64,000 nt of DNA from Paenibacillus monticola. GTDB lineage: Bacteria; Bacillota; Bacilli; Paenibacillales; Paenibacillaceae. Shown here piece by piece: positions 52,920-63,056 of this stretch (the first letter of the stretch is position 1; every line of letters begins with the position of its first letter). The position numbers and the translations under genes are program-made. Below the pieces are notes generated by a model. The model saw only the letters and a program-made list of their open reading frames with translations, did not search any database and had not been told where the DNA came from. The stretch spans positions 124,001-188,000 of the forward strand of contig NZ_WJXB01000003.1 of NCBI RefSeq assembly GCF_009664975.1, read 5' to 3'.

Positions 52920-55673
52920 TTATTGTTTCACTATTTCAACCACAACATCATTATTGAAATATACTGTAATATTATCATTTTCTTTAAGAGATTGCACGGA
53001 TAATGTCGTGTCAGCTTGATGAATATATACATTAGCAGCCAGACGGAAGATATTATTATCGTTTGTACTGATACGCTTAGTCACAACTCCGTTAGTTGTA
53101 CTATCATAACGGGAGAATGTACGGCTAAGTTGGGGCAATACACGGATAATGGTCGTTCCATTAGCATCTTTGCGCAGCTCTACCCGGTCAGCTGTTGTAA
53201 GATTGCTGAGTGCAGTGGTAGTTGTCGCATCGCGGATAATTCTAACCCCTCCACTTACAGCAAAGGTTTGCACCGCAGCTGTATAGTCCTTCAAGGTAAG
53301 CGTACCGGCGACAGCATCGAGAGCTGTTACCTGACCCGAGGTTAGCTTAACGGATTGTATAGAGAGCGGAGAACTTCCATCAAAGGTTACATTAACGAAA
53401 TCTCCAGCTTTTAAGTCGCTAAGCTTTATGGTCTGCCCCGCCTCATTGGTCAACGGAATAGCCAGGGTATTAATCTCACTAGTTCCGGCGGTCAATTTAA
53501 CACTCACCCGGTTTGTTCCTGCATTAACGGTTGCAGTTTCAAGCTGCATTACCGTCTTCACCTTCAATACTGTAACAATTTCCTGACTGGCTGACAAAAC
53601 AGCCGTCACGGCGCTGCCAATAGGCACATCACTGATCGTTGCGCTTGTTTTGCCAAACAGATCGACAAGCTGTGGATAAGGCAGGGTTACACTTTGTCCA
53701 TCACTAAGCTTTAATACTATGGTTCTGCTTGTGGCATTAACAGCAGTCACTGTACCTTCATACTTTGCGACAATCTCCAAGGATAAAGCCCGCTGTCCAA
53801 TCGCTCTAACATTGACCTTGCGGTTCTCCGTAAGCCTGCCTCCAATAGTGGATAGAGTGGGCAGTACGCCTTCATAGTACAGCTTTGTTTTTTCATCTAG
53901 TTGAAACACATGCGGCTTATTGCTGCTGTCCATGATCGTCAAAAGCTGTGTTTTGGTATTGTAATCAACGATAGCTGCACCACTAAACTGATCGATTTGC
54001 CGACTGAGCACTTCAATCTTTGTAACCTGATCACTGCTATTCAGTGTAAGCTGCACATTATCACCGCCAACTGCATCAGCGATCAGATCGCCAGCTACAG
54101 GACTGGTAATATTAGGTATTATGATCGTTGGCGTTGCCCCAAGCAGTTTAACCTCTTTCGTGCCATCAGCCTTTTTATAGACAATAGTGCTGCTTGTCAA
54201 CTCGTTAATGCTGCCCAGGACGGTACGTTCTACCCCTTGAGTTACTTCTACAGAGCGGATCAAGTTATCCTTGATCGTATACTTCACAGCAGAATTAACC
54301 TTCAACTCAGCTGGAAGCAGCACGGAACTTTGAGAGCTGAACAGAGTGGTACCTTCCTCCCATTTGAAGGTTTCAGCGGTACCCGCTGCATTCTTAAATG
54401 TAATACTTTTCGCGGTAAGATCAATACTTTGGATAATACCTGTGTTTGTTTTGTTGACGATGCCCGATGTTACTTGAACATTGACAACTTTATGGGAGCC
54501 ACTATAGGTTTCGCGCTGTAATGTGACTACACTTCCGGCAGCAATCGAAGCTGGCTCAATCTTGTCACCATTCACATCTACAAAGGTAGTCGCAGCATCA
54601 TAATAGTATTCATTAAAGGTATCCGTAGACTCAAGCCATATTTTATTACCCGACGACAGCTTTGCAAAACTACCAGAAACGCTATCAACCTGTGGTGTTG
54701 GATCGGTCACCTCGACATAGGCTGCATTATAGGTAGCTCCAATAACGGTAACCTTGGTGTAAGGCTGAACATCATTCAGACTGATTCGGGTCTCTGAAGT
54801 GCTGTTAAAATATGCAGTGCTTGCACTTAAATTAAAAGGGGAAGAGACCCCGTTGTTATAAACAGTGAGCTTACCGTCTTTTATTTCGCTGATACTGCCT
54901 TTAACGGTATTGTCATATTCAAGCGTGTTGTGCCCCTCGGCCCGGCTGAAGAAGGTGGCCAGTTGCGCACGTGTCACTACACCCTGCGGATCAAAACGGT
55001 TACCGTCCAGACCATTGGCCAGTCCTAGATCAACAGCCGTGTTTATGTATCCACGTTTGCTGGCAGACACTTTGGAATCATCGGCAAAGCCGGTTGGCTC
55101 ACTTGCTACCGCTGCTGCATCTGAAGTTTTGCCAAGAGCACGGATTAACACTTCAGCAATCCATTCACGGGTTGCCTTGCGTTCACCCCAAGCAGTCTTC
55201 AAATTGTCTGTAGCCATCTCCGTAGTCTTATCTAGCAAGCCCTGCTGGAACGCGAGTACGACATAAGCCTTGTAATAATTCGATACCTCAAAGCCCGTTG
55301 GAAGTGCCACCGCAGTATTATTATCCACATTGCCCTGCAGCTTCATAAAACGCAATGCCATAAGCACAGCTTCCTGCTGGGTAACTGAATCTCCTGGACG
55401 GAATAAACCATTATTCCCGACTACGATACCTTGGGATGCCAGCTTGTAAATATGTTTTTCGGCCCAAAACCCTGTTTTCACATCGCTAAATATACCTGTC
55501 GCAGCCGTATTTGTCTGAGTCGTTACTGTGGCTGGAGTTGAAGCAGCTACTGTAGCAGCATCTGCAAATGCAGAACTTGCACCGCCCATAACCATTGCAC
55601 CAGCCAAAACTGCAGATATCGCTTTAGTAGAATAAGCTTTCATGGGACGGCTAGACCTCTTTTGTGCGGACAA
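52920..55673 (-). CDS. S-layer-homology (SLH) surface protein
   Basis: This protein of about 917 residues has a signal peptide (KAYSTKAISAVLAGAMVMGGASSAFA) and three SLH domains within about 40-235: FSDVKTGFWAEKHIYKLASQGIVVG; AWGERKATREWIAEVLIRALG; ASKRGYINTAVDLGLANG. A long beta-rich region of repeated units follows. SLH domains anchor it to cell-wall polysaccharide. TTG at 55673, nine bases after GAGAGGGG, is preferred over ATG 55643. It is a single-gene unit upstream of the wall-enzyme cluster. Confidence 0.87.
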   Translation of the reverse strand: MSAQKRSSRPMKAYSTKAISAVLAGAMVMGGASSAFADAATVAASTPATVTTQTNTAATGIFSDVKTGFWAEKHIYKLASQGIVVGNNGLFRPGDSVTQQEAVLMALRFMKLQGNVDNNTAVALPTGFEVSNYYKAYVVLAFQQGLLDKTTEMATDNLKTAWGERKATREWIAEVLIRALGKTSDAAAVASEPTGFADDSKVSASKRGYINTAVDLGLANGLDGNRFDPQGVVTRAQLATFFSRAEGHNTLEYDNTVKGSISEIKDGKLTVYNNGVSSPFNLSASTAYFNSTSETRISLNDVQPYTKVTVIGATYNAAYVEVTDPTPQVDSVSGSFAKLSSGNKIWLESTDTFNEYYYDAATTFVDVNGDKIEPASIAAGSVVTLQRETYSGSHKVVNVQVTSGIVNKTNTGIIQSIDLTAKSITFKNAAGTAETFKWEEGTTLFSSQSSVLLPAELKVNSAVKYTIKDNLIRSVEVTQGVERTVLGSINELTSSTIVYKKADGTKEVKLLGATPTIIIPNITSPVAGDLIADAVGGDNVQLTLNSSDQVTKIEVLSRQIDQFSGAAIVDYNTKTQLLTIMDSSNKPHVFQLDEKTKLYYEGVLPTLSTIGGRLTENRKVNVRAIGQRALSLEIVAKYEGTVTAVNATSRTIVLKLSDGQSVTLPYPQLVDLFGKTSATISDVPIGSAVTAVLSASQEIVTVLKVKTVMQLETATVNAGTNRVSVKLTAGTSEINTLAIPLTNEAGQTIKLSDLKAGDFVNVTFDGSSPLSIQSVKLTSGQVTALDAVAGTLTLKDYTAAVQTFAVSGGVRIIRDATTTTALSNLTTADRVELRKDANGTTIIRVLPQLSRTFSRYDSTTNGVVTKRISTNDNNIFRLAANVYIHQADTTLSVQSLKENDNITVYFNNDVVVEIVKQ

Positions 55674-55756
55674 TAGGTTGTTCCCCTCTCTAAGACCCTT
55701 ATAATGAAGTATGCATTTATGTTCGTCAGCCAATCTCTTTATTCCTGCCTTTACAC

Positions 55757-56416
55757 TTACAAACCACTATTTTCTCGAGTCATGGGATGCTCCAGATCTA
55801 CATGTCCCATCAAGCTCTCCACTTGCTCACCATCTACTAGCATTTCAACACTCTTCACTTCGGAAAATTGAAAAAAAGTTTGCGTTAAAGCACTGATCGC
55901 AAAAGCTTCACCACCGGCACCTAGTTGAGCTTCCTCAGGTTTATGAATATCCATCAGAACTTGCCCGTTCTCATACTTCAGGGATTTCAATTCAATCTTG
56001 CTCCAGAGCGAGACTAGCTCTGTATTATCGCTCGCTTGCAGCGCTTTAAATGCCTCTGTATATTTCTCTACATCATCAGCAAAGCTTATAGTTGCCTTGG
56101 CAGGCACCAGATCCATAAGCTGTGAGTCTGTAAAATAAACCGCTATGCTCTGACTCTGCTTCTCAGGCGCCGCGGGCTCCGTGGAAGCAGGAGTTGCGCT
56201 GGCTGTTGGCTGTGCAGTGCTGGCTGAATTCTGACCTTCGTCTCCATTGGTACCCTCTGTATTTCCTGTATTCTCCCCTGCGCCACTGACTACAGTGGAA
56301 GAATTTTGTCCTGCTTCATTAGACGGAGCCGCAGCAGGTTTTTCCCCGCAACCAGCTATCACCAGCAGAAGCAATGCAGCTATACCTGCATGACTCAATT
56401 TTTTGTTGATCATCAT
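55757..56416 (-). CDS. GerMN-domain lipoprotein
   Basis: This protein of about 219 residues has a lipoprotein signal ending in IAGC. A low-complexity N/T/A-rich linker follows (about 27-100), then a GerMN domain (about 110-215; IAVYFTDSQLMDLVPAK, ALTQTFFQFSEVKSVEMLVDG), as in sporulation proteins GerM and LpqB. The ATG pair at 56416/56413 follows GGAGG; the exact start is uncertain. It is the next gene after an amidase on the same strand, so wall or sporulation roles are likely. Confidence 0.85.
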   Translation of the reverse strand: MMINKKLSHAGIAALLLLVIAGCGEKPAAAPSNEAGQNSSTVVSGAGENTGNTEGTNGDEGQNSASTAQPTASATPASTEPAAPEKQSQSIAVYFTDSQLMDLVPAKATISFADDVEKYTEAFKALQASDNTELVSLWSKIELKSLKYENGQVLMDIHKPEEAQLGAGGEAFAISALTQTFFQFSEVKSVEMLVDGEQVESLMGHVDLEHPMTRENSGL

Positions 56417-56522
56417 TAACGCCTCCTCTAGATGAATACGGGCAGACCCGTGCCGCAAAGCCATTCTGCCCTTTTGCAATAGGCATATGCTGGCTTTGCG
56501 GCGCTAATCTGCCACTTGGCTG

Positions 56523-57965
56523 TTATTTTAACCCGAGATATTCTTTAACACCACTAACGATAGATGCAGCAACCTTATTTTGGAAAGCATCCGTAAAGAG
56601 AGATTTCTCATCGCCTTTGTTGCTCAAGTAACCTACTTCAAGTAGAACAGCTGGCATTTTCGTTTCACGAATGACGTGGAAATTCCCGTATCGTACACCG
56701 CGATCACTTAGGCCCGTTGCCTGAACTAGATATTTGTGCATCACATTGGCTAATGCCTTACTGGCGGCCCGCTGATAATAGGTTTCAGTACCGCTGGCTA
56801 CAGAGGAACCCCCACTGTTAGCATGCACAGAAATGAATAGGTCAGCCTTCAAGTTATTGGCGATAGCTACTCGCTCCTTCAGTTCCAAGAACGTATCGTC
56901 ACTGCGTGTCAACACAACATCAATATTGCTTTCATTCTTGAGTAGTGCGGCAGCCTTAAGTACAACGGCCAAATTAAAGTTCTTCTCATACTTGCCAGTT
57001 ACGCCTACTGCGCCTGAATCTTTAGCTCCATGTCCGGCATCTAGCACTACCAGCTTTCTACCACTGTTGCCAGGCTGGGTAGTCGTATCGTCAGTGCCAG
57101 CTGCATTCAGATCAATTACAGCCAACTTTGAAGAATCACCCGAAATGTTAACGCTATAGTTCTTAGCATTGTTCAAGTCAATTACAAAACGAACCGTATA
57201 AGGATTTGTGCTGTATAGCGAGTACCGTACGGCGGATACATCCGGATAATCTGTCACGACCAGACTACCATTCAGATTAGGGTCAAGGAGTTGACCTGTA
57301 CCGAATAGATCAGAAAAGGTGGCATTAGGTATATCTACTATAATTCGGTCAGGACCCGTTATCTTGGAGACTTTAGGAACTGAATTACCTTCCATAGCAA
57401 TGGTCAGCCGATTCTCGCTAAAGCTCACACCGTTAACCAGCGTCAGATTTGCAGTAGTATCAGCAGGAGGAACGACAACACCCGTTCCACTGTCAACAGT
57501 ACCTCCGCCTGTATCATTGTTATCACTCGGCGTTTCTGGGGTAATAAGATTTACAATCTTGTTTGTGTTATCCCAAGTGACGGTGAGACCAAATTGTTCG
57601 CCTATGAACCTGATCGGCACAAGTGTCGTATCGTTACGCAACACAGGAGCTGTAGGAAGGATAATTGTCTTGTCATCTACTGAAGCTGCGGTTTGGTCTA
57701 CAGCCAGTTTGACAATCCTTCCCTGCTGTTCAATCGTAATCGTCTTATTCTGCTGATCCCATTGCACCTGATAGCCAAGGTTCTCAACAATCATTCTTAG
57801 GGGTACCATAATACTGTTATTCACGTTCTCAACCGGGACGTTCTGGACTGCAGTAAGCTCTTTGCCGTCTAAAATAATCTTACTGTTTGCGGCAGCAGCA
57901 TGTCCATTCTGTGGCAACGCCAATACAAAGAGCAGCAACATCAGTATAAAGCCAAATTTCTTCAT
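56523..57965 (-). CDS. N-acetylmuramoyl-L-alanine amidase with stalk and AMIN domains
   Basis: This 480-residue secreted amidase has a signal peptide (about 1-23), a copper-amine-oxidase-like stalk domain pair (about 30-140) and an AMIN domain (about 170-290). Amidase_3 (about 305-480) binds zinc through DAGHGAKDSG (His), YEKNF (Glu) and SVHANSG (His), with catalytic Glu in LLEVGYLSN. It cuts peptides from peptidoglycan. It is paralogous to the amidase encoded 165 bp upstream. Confidence 0.92.
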   Translation of the reverse strand: MKKFGFILMLLLFVLALPQNGHAAAANSKIILDGKELTAVQNVPVENVNNSIMVPLRMIVENLGYQVQWDQQNKTITIEQQGRIVKLAVDQTAASVDDKTIILPTAPVLRNDTTLVPIRFIGEQFGLTVTWDNTNKIVNLITPETPSDNNDTGGGTVDSGTGVVVPPADTTANLTLVNGVSFSENRLTIAMEGNSVPKVSKITGPDRIIVDIPNATFSDLFGTGQLLDPNLNGSLVVTDYPDVSAVRYSLYSTNPYTVRFVIDLNNAKNYSVNISGDSSKLAVIDLNAAGTDDTTTQPGNSGRKLVVLDAGHGAKDSGAVGVTGKYEKNFNLAVVLKAAALLKNESNIDVVLTRSDDTFLELKERVAIANNLKADLFISVHANSGGSSVASGTETYYQRAASKALANVMHKYLVQATGLSDRGVRYGNFHVIRETKMPAVLLEVGYLSNKGDEKSLFTDAFQNKVAASIVSGVKEYLGLK

Positions 57966-58130
57966 TCTTCACCTCTAGGAATCTAGTATTCCGCCTGAGT
58001 ACAGCGTTCATGTTGATCTAACCACCGGCAACCTTCGACAACTATTATAGACGCGTGCAAACTTCAAAAGTTGCGAATATATTCCATCCTATAATAGGAT
58101 TCCGCTAATATAAGTTACTAGAATCGAGGA

Positions 58131-59705
58131 CTATAATCCAAGATATTCCATTATCCCCGCTGCTATTTCCCGAGCCAAGTTATCCTGAAGCTTCTCAGTG
58201 TACAGCGCGGCTTCGTCGCCCAGATTCGTCAAATACCCGGCTTCCAGCAGTATAGCAGGCATGCTTGTTTCCCTTGTCACATGCAGGCTTTTGTTTCTTA
58301 CTCCATTATCTTTGAATCCGGTTCCTGCTACTAAATGCTTATGCATAATCTGTGCTAAAGGCAGGCTCTCGCTGCGGCTGTAGTAAGTTTCACTGCCGTT
58401 CACGTAATTCCAGTTGGTAGAGGAAGAATCCATCGCGTTCGCATGAACAGAAATAAATAAATTAGCCTTTACAGCCTTAGCTATGTTCACCCGATCCTGT
58501 AAACCAAGCGTGATATCATCCGTCCGGGTATAAATGACTTCCACAAGGGAGTTCTGCATAAGTAAAGCTCCAACTTTGCGAATCACCGCAAGATTAAAGT
58601 CTTTTTCCTTCTTGCCTGTTACGCTGATAGCACCAGGCTGTGAGCCGCCATGGCCCGCATCAAGTACAACTATCGGCTTCCCACTACCAACAGGTACTGC
58701 CGGACTGCCTCCTACGTTGCTTAGTACGTTCAGATCAATAGTCACAAGCCCGGTACTCTCATCCGTGCTAAGTTGATAAGGCTGGCTACCTACCGTTTGA
58801 ATAACAAAACGCACTGTAGGCGGACTTACACTGAATAACGCATATCTAAGCTCAGAGACTAGAGGATAACCGGTGACATCCAGCTTGCCTTGAGGGCTGC
58901 CATTCGCGACAATCACCGGCAGACTGCCGGCAAACTCAGGGGCAAAAGCAGCACCGGGAAAATCTACAATAATACGGTCAGGACTACTCATTGTTGTGAC
59001 TGTTGGCTTCACAGCACCCGTAACGGCGACAATTAATCTGTTCTCGCTGAATACCGCTCCCTTAACTTGGGGGCCGACAACAATCCCGCCACTGCCTTCT
59101 GGTGTAGGACTAATCAGGGGCAGCGGAGTCGGAGTGGCTGAACCTGTTACATTGCCCTCTACCGTCCCTGTTAGGGGAGTTGCTGTAGGAGTGGGAGCTG
59201 GAGAGTATGTAGCTGTTGGAGTAGCTGTAGGGATAGCAGCGGTATCCGTGCCGCTTGACAGTCCACCGGTTAAATAGACCGTCTTATCCATATTGTCCCA
59301 ACCCACTTTAAGTCCAAACTGCTCGCTGACAAAGCGGATAGGAACAAGCACCGTACTCCCACTCTGCTTAGGCGCTGCATTCAAATCAAGGGTTACCCCG
59401 TCAGCATTGGCTGTCTTGCGTCCAACAGCCAGTTCAATGCTTTTTCCATCCTGCTGCACGGTTACCTTACGAGTCTTCTGTTCCCATAGCACTTGGAATC
59501 CGAGATTCTCCACCACAACGCGAACCGGAATCATAACGCTTCCATTCACATTCTCAAGAGCTATCCCTTTAGGCATAGTGAGTTCCCTATTATCCAGAAT
59601 AATTCTGCCCGTACTGCTAGCAGCTGCAGAAGCCTCATAGCCGGTAAATGAAAGTAATAACAATGGCAACAGCAACAGTAGTAATACCCGACCGGCTCTT
59701 CTCAT
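58131..59705 (-). CDS. N-acetylmuramoyl-L-alanine amidase, paralogue with proline/threonine linker
   Basis: This 524-residue enzyme has the same order as its neighbour: signal peptide, stalk domains, AMIN and Amidase_3 (DAGHGGSQPG, SVHANAMDS, LLEAGYLTN). An extra T/P/A-rich linker after the stalk (ATPTATYSPAPTPTATPL) makes it longer. ATG at 59705 is chosen because GGAGAG lies about 9 nt upstream. The pair probably arose by tandem duplication, with the linker as the main difference. Confidence 0.9.
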   Translation of the reverse strand: MRRAGRVLLLLLLPLLLLSFTGYEASAAASSTGRIILDNRELTMPKGIALENVNGSVMIPVRVVVENLGFQVLWEQKTRKVTVQQDGKSIELAVGRKTANADGVTLDLNAAPKQSGSTVLVPIRFVSEQFGLKVGWDNMDKTVYLTGGLSSGTDTAAIPTATPTATYSPAPTPTATPLTGTVEGNVTGSATPTPLPLISPTPEGSGGIVVGPQVKGAVFSENRLIVAVTGAVKPTVTTMSSPDRIIVDFPGAAFAPEFAGSLPVIVANGSPQGKLDVTGYPLVSELRYALFSVSPPTVRFVIQTVGSQPYQLSTDESTGLVTIDLNVLSNVGGSPAVPVGSGKPIVVLDAGHGGSQPGAISVTGKKEKDFNLAVIRKVGALLMQNSLVEVIYTRTDDITLGLQDRVNIAKAVKANLFISVHANAMDSSSTNWNYVNGSETYYSRSESLPLAQIMHKHLVAGTGFKDNGVRNKSLHVTRETSMPAILLEAGYLTNLGDEAALYTEKLQDNLAREIAAGIMEYLGL

Positions 59706-59812
59706 CCTTTTCTCTCCTTCGGCAAGTAATAGATTTATAGACAGATAAGTATCAGACGACAGAAATCTCCAAATGTTGCCTATCACAGCAACGAATATAT
59801 CGATTATAGCAA

Positions 59813-59855
59813 AAAAACTTCTATTTCCGACACCCGGAAATAGAAGTTTTGTGTA
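59813..59855. terminator. Terminator between leuD and the amidase gene
   Basis: AAACTTCTATTTCCG and CGGAAATAGAAGTTT pair perfectly around ACACC, with T-rich runs on both sides. Confidence 0.9.
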
Positions 59856-59896
59856 AAATTTGTAAAGTTTACGTAAAAGTCCAGCTAATTCATGCT

Positions 59897-60499
59897 TTAG
59901 GCAAACAATTTAGCAGCATTTCGTTCCTCATAAGCCGTAATCTCATCCGCATGCTGCAGTGTCAGCCCGATATCATCGAGACCTTGCAGCAAGAACTGGC
60001 GACGATGCTCATCCAGCTCAAAAGTGATACTAAGACCGTATTCATCGCTAAGCTTATTGTTCTCAAGATCAACGCTCAGCTTGTAACCTTCATGCTCAGC
60101 CGTCCGCTTGAACAGCTCATCTACTTGTTCTTCCGAAAGCTTGATCGGCAGAATCCCATTCTTAAAGCAGTTATTGTAAAAAATATCGGCATAAGATGGG
60201 GAAATTACGACTTTAAAGCCATAGTCAAGAATCGCCCATGGTGCATGTTCGCGTGATGAGCCGCAGCCAAAGTTGGCCCGCGAGATCAGGACAGATGCGC
60301 CTTCATAACGCGGTTTGTTCATCTCGAACGTTGCATTGTCATTTCCCTCTTCATCAAAACGCCATTCATAAAAAAGAAACTGTCCAAAACCTGTTCGTTC
60401 GATCCGTTTCAAGAACTGCTTCGGAATAATCGCATCCGTATCTACATTTACCCGGTCTACCGGGGCAACGATACCTGTTAATTTTTTAAAAGCATCCAT
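59897..60499 (-). CDS. leuD: 3-isopropylmalate dehydratase small subunit
   Basis: This 200-residue small subunit has the swivelling aconitase-like domain: [37 protein letters not shown] and [14 protein letters not shown]. With LeuC it isomerises 2- to 3-isopropylmalate in leucine synthesis. It is 27 bp after leuC. Other leu genes are absent here, so leuCD stands apart from the usual ilv-leu cluster. Confidence 0.95.
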   Translation of the reverse strand: MDAFKKLTGIVAPVDRVNVDTDAIIPKQFLKRIERTGFGQFLFYEWRFDEEGNDNATFEMNKPRYEGASVLISRANFGCGSSREHAPWAILDYGFKVVISPSYADIFYNNCFKNGILPIKLSEEQVDELFKRTAEHEGYKLSVDLENNKLSDEYGLSITFELDEHRRQFLLQGLDDIGLTLQHADEITAYEERNAAKLFA

Positions 60500-60526
60500 T
60501 ATATTATCCTCCCACTTTCTCTTGTT

Positions 60527-61951
60527 CTACAAGCTGACGGCTTCCGTCTTATAGTTCCAATCGCGAATATCGGTAAAATGACCCATTACCGCTGCCGCTG
60601 CCGCCATCGCAGGGGATACCAGATGCGTACGTCCGCCGCGGCCCTGACGTCCTTCAAAATTACGGTTCGAGGTAGAAGCACAACGTTGTCCTGGTTGCAG
60701 AACATCCGGATTCATCGCCAGGCACATACTGCAGCCTGCTTCACGCCATTCAAATCCCGCTTCTGTAAATACTTTGTCGAGGCCTTCTTTCTCTGCCTGC
60801 AGCTTCACGCGTCCTGAACCTGGTACAACGATCGCCGTTACCTTATTAGATACTGTATGTCCTTTGGCTACCTGTGCGGCAGCTCTCAAATCCTCAATCC
60901 GGCCATTCGTGCAAGAGCCGATGAATACATAATCAATCGGAATTTCCGACATCGGTGTGCCTGGAGCCAAATCCATATATTCAAGCGCTTTTTCAGCAGC
61001 TTTACGTTCATTTTCTGTAGTGAAGTCAGCAGGATTAGGTACACTTGAGGTAATGTCTGCACCCATACCTGGGCTTGTGCCCCAAGTCACCTGCGGGATC
61101 AGCGTCTCCACATTAAAGTCAAGAGTAGTGTCATATTCTGCACCTTCATCACTTACAAGGCCCTTCCAAATCTCAACAGCAGCATCATAAACTTCGCCTT
61201 GCGGTACATATTCACGACCACGCAGGTAGTTAAATGTAGTCTCGTCAGGTGCGATCAAGCCCGCTCTGGCCCCGCCTTCGATCGACATGTTGCAGACCGT
61301 CATACGTTCTTCCATCGACAATTCGCGGATAGCTTCGCCTGTGTACTCGATAACATAACCTGTTGCAAAGTCTGTACCGTATTTCGCGATAACGCCCAGA
61401 ATCAAATCCTTTGCCGTTACGCCTGGATTGCGTTTGCCTGTGAAGCGAATTTCCATAGTCTTAGCCTTGGACTGCTGCAAACATTGCGTAGCCATTACAT
61501 GTTCTACTTCACTAGTGCCAATACCAAAAGCGAGTGCGCCGAAGGCACCGTGAGTAGAGGTGTGGCTGTCACCGCAAACAATCGTTTTGCCGGGATGTGT
61601 CAGGCCAATTTCCGGGCCCATAACATGCACGACACCTTGATCGATGTTATCAAGATCATACAGCTTCACGCCAAAATCGCGGCAATTCTGCGAAAGAGTG
61701 TCAATTTGTTGTTTGGAAATCGGATCTTTAATGTTGAAACGGTCAGTCGTAGGAACATTATGATCCATGGTTGCAAAGGTAAGCTCCGGACGGCGAACCT
61801 TGCGGCCGCTGAGACGAAGACCTTCAAAAGCTTGTGGGGAAGTAACCTCATGTACCAGATGCAGGTCGATATACAAAATACTCGGCTTGCCTTCTTCTTG
61901 ATGAATAACGTGATTATTCCAAATCTTCTCAAACATTGTCTTGTTGCTCAT
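60527..61951 (-). CDS. leuC: 3-isopropylmalate dehydratase large subunit
   Basis: This 474-residue aconitase-family enzyme has [21 protein letters not shown] and the [4Fe-4S] cysteines in [13 protein letters not shown] and [12 protein letters not shown]. The C-terminus has [25 protein letters not shown] precedes the ATG. It is first in the leuCD operon, with a promoter and two palindromes upstream. Those palindromes fit a LysR-type or similar regulator. Confidence 0.95.
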   Translation of the reverse strand: MSNKTMFEKIWNNHVIHQEEGKPSILYIDLHLVHEVTSPQAFEGLRLSGRKVRRPELTFATMDHNVPTTDRFNIKDPISKQQIDTLSQNCRDFGVKLYDLDNIDQGVVHVMGPEIGLTHPGKTIVCGDSHTSTHGAFGALAFGIGTSEVEHVMATQCLQQSKAKTMEIRFTGKRNPGVTAKDLILGVIAKYGTDFATGYVIEYTGEAIRELSMEERMTVCNMSIEGGARAGLIAPDETTFNYLRGREYVPQGEVYDAAVEIWKGLVSDEGAEYDTTLDFNVETLIPQVTWGTSPGMGADITSSVPNPADFTTENERKAAEKALEYMDLAPGTPMSEIPIDYVFIGSCTNGRIEDLRAAAQVAKGHTVSNKVTAIVVPGSGRVKLQAEKEGLDKVFTEAGFEWREAGCSMCLAMNPDVLQPGQRCASTSNRNFEGRQGRGGRTHLVSPAMAAAAAVMGHFTDIRDWNYKTEAVSL

Positions 61952-62016
61952 GATTTCACCTCATTAGTAGAATCGTTCAGTTGGAAGAGAGCGTGGAGTC
62001 TCTCTTGAATGTTCTA

Positions 62017-62046
62017 AATATAACATCCCTGTGTTTATAATTCCAA
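62017..62046 (-). promoter_or_regulatory. Promoter of leuCD
   Basis: On the minus strand, TTGGAA (62041-62046) and TATATT (62017-62022) are 18 bp apart, about 65 bp before the leuC start. Confidence 0.45.
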
Positions 62047-62058
62047 GATATGATATCT
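62046..62058. promoter_or_regulatory. Palindrome AGATATGATATCT at the leuC promoter
   Basis: A 13-bp perfect palindrome overlaps the leuC -35 box, consistent with a repressor or activator site. Confidence 0.4.
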
Positions 62059-62067
62059 ATAAAACCC

Positions 62068-62082
62068 ATAGGTGTGGCCTAT
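62068..62082. promoter_or_regulatory. LysR-type T-N11-A palindrome upstream of leuC
   Basis: ATAGGTGTGGCCTAT is an inverted repeat ATAGG/CCTAT of LysR-box size (T-N11-A), about 25 bp upstream of the -35. No LysR gene is in the window. Confidence 0.4.
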
Positions 62083-62162
62083 AAGATGGAATAGGTTTGA
62101 ATTATCAAGTAATTGCCACTAACATGAATATATTATTTATTTATAAAGGAGTTGTTGGAGCT

Positions 62163-62492
62163 ATGAGTAATGATCAATCTTATTCCATAGGTCATGCCGC
62201 AAGGATATGTAATATATCCGTTCAAACTCTGCGATACTATGACAAAATCGGCCTGGTGATCCCCAACCACACGGATAAGCTCACCGGTTACCGTTATTAT
62301 GCAAATCAGGATCTGCTTAGAATTATGATCGTGCAGGATATGAAAATGCTGCAATTCTCGTTAGAAGAGATCGGAACGCTTTTGAAAAGTGGTAATTTGA
62401 AAAGCCTGCAAATAACCCTCGAAGCCAAACATAAAGAAATGTCAGAAGAGCTTAAACGATTAGAACAGACTGTGAAATCAATAGAACTATGA
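62163..62492 (+). CDS. MerR-family regulator, DNA-binding half (gene split by TGA)
   Basis: This 109-residue N-terminal half has the MerR winged helix (SIGHAARICNISVQTLRYYDKIGLVIPNHTDKLTGYRYY) and a dimerisation coiled coil. It ends at an in-frame TGA (62490-62492). AAAGGAG lies about 11 nt before the ATG at 62163. The same frame continues as a GyrI-like effector domain after the TGA, as in intact BmrR-type proteins. So it is probably a nonsense-mutated gene, though a short DNA-binding protein could still be made. Confidence 0.75.
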   Translation: MSNDQSYSIGHAARICNISVQTLRYYDKIGLVIPNHTDKLTGYRYYANQDLLRIMIVQDMKMLQFSLEEIGTLLKSGNLKSLQITLEAKHKEMSEELKRLEQTVKSIEL

Positions 62493-63020
62493 GCGGCTCG
62501 AATTATTCTGCTTCAGGAACTGGGCAAAGGGTTGGTAGACTTAGACGTACTGGTAGAAATGAAGCAGCTTCCAGAACGGCATGTACTGTCTGACCGAGGG
62601 TTCTATGCCTGTGGAATGGAGCCTTCAATCGTAAAGTTCACAGAATTATTCCACAAAATTGAGGCCAGTGGATTAACTCCAGAAGGAATCATGACCGTCT
62701 ATCATGAGAATATTATGGATTTTGATCGTGCTAAATCTGACTTGGAATATTGTGTCATGCTCGAGAGCATTGGATTGGAAACCGCTCCTATACGTACCCT
62801 TCCCCAGGGAGATTACATCACTGCACGTTACTGCGGAATTCCCAATGATACATCCTGCAAAAAGATTTATAGTAAGCTTCAAGATTGGATTGAGACTCAC
62901 GGATACATAGAAAGTGGTGATCCAATAGAGTACTATATTGTCGATAGAGCACAGATGTTGAAGCCGGAGGATTTTATCGTAGAACTGCAAGTACCCGTTC
63001 GTAAGGTCTTGACCCTATAG
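62493..63020 (+). pseudogene. GyrI-like effector domain, in frame with the MerR half after a TGA
   Basis: The same frame after the stop reads AARIILLQELGKGLVDLDVL and then a GyrI-like effector domain (MTVYHENIMDFDRAKSDLEYCV, YCGIPNDTSCKKIYSKLQDWIE). Together with the upstream half it makes a BmrR-like protein of about 284 residues. TTG at 62532 could restart translation but has no well-spaced ribosome binding site. A terminator follows at the stop. Confidence 0.7.
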
Positions 63021-63040
63021 TAGCTATAGGGTTTATTTTA
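63012..63040 (+). terminator. Terminator of the MerR-GyrI gene
   Basis: CCCTATAG and CTATAGGG pair around TAG and are followed by TTTATTTTATTATT. The TAG stop lies in the stem. Confidence 0.75.
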
Positions 63041-63056
63041 TTATTATCCAGTACTT

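Noticed and set aside
61199..62008. 269-residue plus-strand ORF
   Set aside because: It is fully antisense to leuC, which is clearly a real enzyme gene.
61952..62162. T-box leader upstream of leuC
   Set aside because: No T-box consensus, specifier loop or antiterminator was found; only palindromes are visible.
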